Of a stretch of DNA of 19,183 nt, positions 16,100 to 19,183 are shown piece by piece (positions within the stretch are counted from its first letter, which is position 1; every line of letters begins with the position of its first letter). The notes under the pieces are model-generated. The model worked only from the letters and a program-made list of their open reading frames with translations, was not told the DNA's origin and did not search any database. Position numbers and translations under genes: made by a program. The DNA comes from Bacteroidota bacterium (GTDB lineage: Bacteria > Bacteroidota > Ignavibacteria > SZUA-365). The stretch covers positions 1 to 19,183 of the forward strand of contig JAGTUW010000403.1 in the NCBI GenBank assembly GCA_018224345.1, written 5' to 3'.

Positions 16100-16114
16100 T
16101 AAGTTCGTTTTTTT
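16087..16114 (+). terminator. intrinsic terminator of the ASH-repeat gene
   Basis: AACGAGCT (16087-16094) pairs with AGTTCGTT (16102-16109), an 8-bp stem with one G-U around the 7-nt loop ATATTTA. A seven-T run covers 16108-16114, five of which lie beyond the stem. This is the only hairpin of the window with a true T-run, 66 nt after the stop of the upstream gene. The stem is AT-rich, so efficiency is uncertain. It overlaps the rpsT promoter candidate. Confidence 0.5.
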
Positions 16115-16132
16115 CTGTATCACAGGAGAACC

Positions 16133-16387
16133 ATGCCTCAGCACAAATCCGCGGAAAAACGTGTACGCACCTCTGAAAAGCGTCGCGCTTACAACAAGAT
16201 GAACAAGACACGCATGAAAAATGCGTTGAAGGATCTTCGCGAGACGACGGACAAACCGACCGCGGAGGAGAAATACCGCAAGGTCACGTCCATTCTCGAT
16301 CGCCTTGCGACGAAGGGAATCATTCATCGCAATCTGGCGGCACAGAAGAAAGCCAAGCTCGCGAAATTCATTCAGAGTCTGGGATAG
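16133..16387 (+). CDS. rpsT: 30S ribosomal protein bS20
   Basis: This is an 84-residue, strongly basic, all-helical protein that binds 16S rRNA during assembly of the small ribosomal subunit. The N-terminus MPQHKSAEKRVRTSEKRR and the motif IHRNLAAQKKAKLAKFI near the C-terminus are diagnostic of bS20, and the length is normal for the family. The start is set by AGGAG at 16124-16128, 4 nt before the ATG. The gene appears monocistronic: a promoter candidate overlaps the preceding terminator and hairpins follow it. In other bacteria bS20 can repress its own translation; nothing here shows that directly. Confidence 0.97.
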   Translation: MPQHKSAEKRVRTSEKRRAYNKMNKTRMKNALKDLRETTDKPTAEEKYRKVTSILDRLATKGIIHRNLAAQKKAKLAKFIQSLG

Positions 16388-16397
16388 TATTCGGTAC

Positions 16398-16423
16398 TGC
16401 CGTTCCTTTCTGAGTGAACGGCA
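16398..16423 (+). terminator. stem-loop after rpsT
   Basis: TGCCGTTC (16398-16405) pairs perfectly with GAACGGCA (16416-16423), loop 10 nt, starting 11 nt after the rpsT stop. A second small hairpin follows (GGAGA 16432-16436 with TCTCC 16444-16448). Neither has a T-run. They are likely a 3' end or terminator structure, similar in style to the T-less hairpin at 6486-6520. Confidence 0.4.
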
Positions 16424-16471
16424 CGTGCGCCGGAGATGTGGTGTCTCCTTCGCGTGAGAAACCGAAAGATC

Positions 16472-16555
16472 ATGGAGCCTCCGAGTAACAACCCCGATCC
16501 TTACCCTGCCCGGACCGAACGCATGTCCCGGTCAGATGGAGTGTTTCCATCATGA
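16472..16555 (+). CDS. possible 27-residue upstream peptide overlapping the CNNM gene start
   Basis: An ATG at 16472 opens a 27-codon frame that ends with TGA at 16553-16555. It therefore overlaps the ATG of the next gene in an ATGA arrangement typical of translational coupling. The predicted peptide (MEPPSNNPDPYPARTERMSR and 7 further residues) has no recognised family, and no good Shine-Dalgarno precedes it. It may be chance. It lies in a 164-nt gap otherwise without a gene. Confidence 0.15.
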   Translation: MEPPSNNPDPYPARTERMSRSDGVFPS

Positions 16556-17880
16556 CCGGCGACCCACTTTTTGACGCCCTTCTTTTTCTGTTTGCGCTCC
16601 TCGCCGCAACGTTCGTTGCCATCGGGGAGTTCGCCATCATTTCCGCTTCGCGAAGTCGTCTTGAGACACTGGCGGACCTCGAAGACCCAAAAGCCGTCCG
16701 GGCGTTGCGGTTGAAGGATCGTGATGAGAGCGTACAGGGAGCCACACAGGTTGCGACGCTCTTTCTCATTATTTTTTCCAGTTTCATCATTACCCCGTAT
16801 GTAGGTGACTGGGCAACGGATCTCGCCGGTCTGGCCAAACAGGCCTGGCTTTTCAATCTTCTCCAACCTGTCGGTTTTGCTTTCATTGCCCTCCTGCTCA
16901 CCGGGGTGTTTCTGATCGTCATTCATTTGTTCGCGAAATCCTTTGGCGAACGTTATGCCGACCCACTTGTGTTGCGGATGACCGGAGGGATGCATTTGCT
17001 GGTACGAGTACTCGACTTGCCCCAGCGCATGCTCACCGGCATTGCGAACCTGTTGTTGCGCCCGTTTCGCGGAGCCGCGAGTTTCCGGGAAACGGTGACT
17101 ACCGAGGAGAATCTCAAGGATATTCTGGAGGTGGGTGCGAAAACGGGTCTGCTCGACAGCACCGAACACGAACTGATCGGCAGTATTCTCCAGTTCACCG
17201 AGACCACCGCACGGGAGATCATGATTCCGCGGACGGACATCGTCGGTGTGGACATCCACATGACGCCCACGGAAATTCTCGCGCTGATTCTCGAAGAAGG
17301 GTTCACACGTCTTCCGGTGTACGAGGAATCCCTTGACAATATTCTCGGTGTGCTCTATGCCAAGGACATGCTCAGCATCATCGAGCACCCGAAGCTGATC
17401 ATTCTGGAGGATATCGTCCGGCCGGCATTCATCGTACCCGAGACCAAGCCCATTTCTGAATTACTGCGGGAATTCCAGCTCAAGCGTCTGCACATGGCCA
17501 TTGTCGTCGATGAATTCGGCGGGACTGAAGGCATTATTACGATGGAGGATATTCTCGAAGAGATTGTGGGAGAGATTCGGGATGAATATGATGAAGAGGA
17601 AGCGCCGTTTTCGATGCTGCGCGACGGTGCGATCGAGGTGGCCGCGATAGTGAATATTTCGGATTTCAACGCGTTTGCTCCGTTCAGCATACCGGAGAGT
17701 GAAGATTACGATACCATCGGTGGTTTTGTCACCAAACAGTTCGGCCGTATTCCTGCCGTCGGGGAAAGCATACTGTACGGCCAGACCACGGTGGATATCC
17801 TCGAAGCCGAGGATCGTCGTGTGCTTCGCGTGCGTCTATCACGTCCCCAGCAGGGAAACGGTCGGCAAAATGGAGGATGA
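16552..17880 (+). CDS. CNNM/HlyC-CorC family membrane protein with paired CBS domains
   Basis: This 442-residue inner-membrane protein belongs to the family of TlyC/CorC/YfjD-like proteins and Bacteroidetes GldE; members are implicated in Mg/Co ion transport or efflux. The CNNM (DUF21) domain occupies about 5-180, with hydrophobic segments near 5-32, 68-90 and 103-133. A linker (TTEENLKDILEVGAKTGLLD) leads to two CBS domains (about 217-277, starting REIMIPRTDIVGVD, and 285-345). MAIVVDEFGGTEGIITMEDI is the hallmark of the second. A CorC/HlyC C-terminal domain follows (about 359-435; DYDTIGGFV and FGRIPAVGE). The length is normal and nothing is missing. GGAG at 16538-16541 is 10 nt from the ATG and partly in a small hairpin. 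I cannot tell a GldE role from a generic ion-transport role. Confidence 0.93.
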   Translation: MTGDPLFDALLFLFALLAATFVAIGEFAIISASRSRLETLADLEDPKAVRALRLKDRDESVQGATQVATLFLIIFSSFIITPYVGDWATDLAGLAKQAWLFNLLQPVGFAFIALLLTGVFLIVIHLFAKSFGERYADPLVLRMTGGMHLLVRVLDLPQRMLTGIANLLLRPFRGAASFRETVTTEENLKDILEVGAKTGLLDSTEHELIGSILQFTETTAREIMIPRTDIVGVDIHMTPTEILALILEEGFTRLPVYEESLDNILGVLYAKDMLSIIEHPKLIILEDIVRPAFIVPETKPISELLREFQLKRLHMAIVVDEFGGTEGIITMEDILEEIVGEIRDEYDEEEAPFSMLRDGAIEVAAIVNISDFNAFAPFSIPESEDYDTIGGFVTKQFGRIPAVGESILYGQTTVDILEAEDRRVLRVRLSRPQQGNGRQNGG

Positions 17881-17943
17881 TCCGTATCTTACGGTTCGAC
17901 AATCCGTTGTTCCTTCATATCCGTGTCGCATCCGGAGTTGCCC

Positions 17944-18894
17944 ATGCTTGCTGTTGCCTCCCTGGTATTCGCGCTCATTCCCATTCTTCTCTATCTCTGG
18001 GGAATATGGTTGCTCGATCGTTATGATCGTGAACCTGTCAGTCTGCTTTCGCTGAATTTCGCCTGGGGGGCTCTGGGGGCCATTGCTCTCGGCATTTTCT
18101 TCAGTATCGTTGCATCGGATTCATTGGGGACCTTGCCCTTTCATGATGCGGTCTTCGTCGCTCCCATAGTGGAGGAACTTGCCAAAGGTCTGTTTCTTTT
18201 CTGGACGGTACGAGACCGCCGGTTTGACAATATCACCGACGGGGTAGTGTACGGTATGGCGATCGGCCTGGGCTTCGGGATGACAGAGAATTTTTTCTAT
18301 TTCATCGGTGCGGCAACGGCGGGGGAATGGGTGTTTCTCGTCGTTATCCGGACACTGTTCACCGCTGTCATGCACGCAATGGCCACAGGCGTATTCGGTG
18401 CGTTCATGGGTTTGACAAAATTCGGCCGGCCGTCTCTGCGTCTTCCCCTGCGTGTTTTGGGGATGGCGCTCGCCATCGGCATGCATTCGTTCTGGAATTA
18501 CTCCGTCACGATCAACAATCCCGCTGCTGCCGGAATCGGTGCACTGTTCATCATACTCAGCGTGATCGTCATTCTTATTGTCATGCAGCTCGCTCTGCTC
18601 GCCGAGAATCGCCTGCTGGTTCGTGAACTCACCGACGAGGCCGAGCAGGGATTGTTGCCAGCAACGCATCTGCAGTATCTGCCGTACACGAACAAACGCA
18701 AACTGATGGGCTGGCTTTCTCCGTCCGTGGACCGCAAACGTTATATCCATCTCGCGACATTGCTGGCCTTCCGCAAATTCCAGAGTCGAAGCTGTGCCGC
18801 CGCAGAGAAGGAGGAATACCTGACCGAAGTTGAAATACTGCGCAGACAAATCCGTGAACTCCTCCGCGACGACTGGCCGGAGGAAATCTATTGA
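17944..18894 (+). CDS. PrsW-family intramembrane metalloprotease
   Basis: This integral membrane protein of 316 residues belongs to the PrsW/CAAX-type (ABI) peptidase group, whose best known member cleaves an anti-sigma factor in Bacillus. Visible family motifs are WLLDRYDREP (22-31), the catalytic-type glutamate pair Glu77-Glu78 in PIVEELAKG, Glu115 in GFGMTENFFYF, His144 in VMHAMATGVFGAFMG and His181 in GMHSFWNY. About seven or eight hydrophobic segments cover 1-220, followed by a charged cytosolic tail of about 95 residues. I chose the ATG because GGAG at 17934-17937 lies 6 nt upstream. An in-frame GTG at 17923 would add 7 residues and is less likely. It lies 63 nt after the CNNM gene on the same strand. 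The substrate is unknown; no anti-sigma gene is nearby. Confidence 0.88.
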   Translation: MLAVASLVFALIPILLYLWGIWLLDRYDREPVSLLSLNFAWGALGAIALGIFFSIVASDSLGTLPFHDAVFVAPIVEELAKGLFLFWTVRDRRFDNITDGVVYGMAIGLGFGMTENFFYFIGAATAGEWVFLVVIRTLFTAVMHAMATGVFGAFMGLTKFGRPSLRLPLRVLGMALAIGMHSFWNYSVTINNPAAAGIGALFIILSVIVILIVMQLALLAENRLLVRELTDEAEQGLLPATHLQYLPYTNKRKLMGWLSPSVDRKRYIHLATLLAFRKFQSRSCAAAEKEEYLTEVEILRRQIRELLRDDWPEEIY

Positions 18895-18927
18895 ATGCCG
18901 GGAGTGCGTGTGTCTGAAGAATGGCAC

Positions 18928-18954
18928 CACAGTGTTCACAGAGAGCACAGAGGA
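18928..18954. repeat. three imperfect 9-bp repeats (CACAG-type)
   Basis: CACAG starts at 18928, 18937 and 18946, giving three imperfect 9-bp units, directly before the 78-bp tandem array. Similar CACAGAGA/CACAGAGG runs occur between genes in many environmental bacterial genomes, from memory and unchecked. Confidence 0.35.
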
Positions 18955-18955
18955 T

Positions 18956-19183
18956 TGTTCCTCCGATAACGGAGGGCGGACATCCATGTCCGCCCTTTGA
19001 AGCTTCACACATTCGACATCCGCAGGACGAAATTTCCTCCCCCATAACGGAGGGCGGACATCCATGTCCGCCCTTTGAAGCTTCACACATTCGACCTCCG
19101 CAGGACGAAATTTCCTCCCCCATAACGGAGGGCGGACATCCATGTCCGCCCTTTGAAGCATCACACATTCGACCTCCGCAGGA
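18956..19183. repeat. 78-bp tandem repeat, about 2.9 copies, each with an 11-bp inverted repeat
   Basis: Units repeat exactly every 78 bp (the landmark ATAACGGAGGGCGG at 18966, 19044 and 19122) with only a few substitutions and a 2-bp indel in the first unit. Each unit holds AGGGCGGACAT, CC, ATGTCCGCCCT, a perfect inverted repeat, at 18973-18996, 19051-19074 and 19129-19152. The array runs off the window end, so the full copy number is unknown. As 78 is a multiple of 3, reading frames stay open through it, which creates long but probably meaningless antisense frames. No unique spacers exist, so this is not CRISPR. The first inverted repeat might also terminate the PrsW gene. Confidence 0.9.

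Noticed and set aside
17923..17943. GTG start for the PrsW-like gene
   Set aside because: The ATG at 17944 has a well-placed GGAG 6 nt upstream and begins the protein right at its first membrane segment, while the GTG has no such signal.
18121..19164. 347-residue minus-strand frame with 26-residue repeats (LQRADMDVRPPL type)
   Set aside because: The repeats come from the 78-bp DNA array (a multiple of 3), and the rest is antisense to the PrsW gene. A second frame (18629-19168) reads the same array equally well.
18956..19183. CRISPR array
   Set aside because: Whole 78-bp units are nearly identical, with no variable spacers between short repeats and no cas gene nearby.

Overview
The window looks like chromosomal DNA from a member of the Fibrobacteres-Chlorobi-Bacteroidetes (FCB) group. 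The most likely source is a Chlorobiota, Ignavibacteria or Kapabacteria-like lineage. The basis is three large secreted proteins that end in type A C-terminal sorting domains of the type IX secretion system (T9SS; two have the NYPNPF form), together with BACON, LamG and ASH-type ('choice-of-anchor D') modules that are common in that group. The exact taxon cannot be fixed from this sequence alone.

All genes lie on the + strand. Positions 1-9571 hold three secreted proteins: a 1688-residue zinc metalloprotease-like protein (263-5329), a 371-residue BACON-domain protein 11 nt behind it (5341-6456), and a 952-residue double-LamG protein (6713-9571). The first two look like one operon behind a strong sigma70-like promoter (47-75) and before a perfect 14-bp stem-loop (6486-6520). 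The third shares a glycine/aromatic-rich module with the protease but stops just where a conserved LPPxPP segment begins, so it has no sorting domain. A hairpin follows it at 9600-9641.

Positions 9669-16114 are one transcription unit for a 2097-residue protein: signal peptide, beta-propeller-like N-terminus, about 14 tandem ASH-like Ig-fold repeats, a cohesin-like domain and a T9SS sorting domain. Its cysteines fall at two fixed repeat positions in a complementary pattern that suggests a chain of disulfides within and between repeats.

From 16133 the content becomes housekeeping: rpsT (ribosomal protein bS20), a CNNM/HlyC-CorC family membrane protein with paired CBS domains, and a PrsW-family membrane protease. 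The last 230 bases are a 78-bp tandem repeat, each unit carrying a perfect 11-bp inverted repeat, which runs off the window end.

Together, the first four genes supply cell-surface or extracellular proteins (a protease and putative adhesive or binding proteins) exported by Sec and, for three of them, T9SS. No T9SS machinery gene, tRNA, rRNA, CRISPR array, transposase or phage gene was seen.
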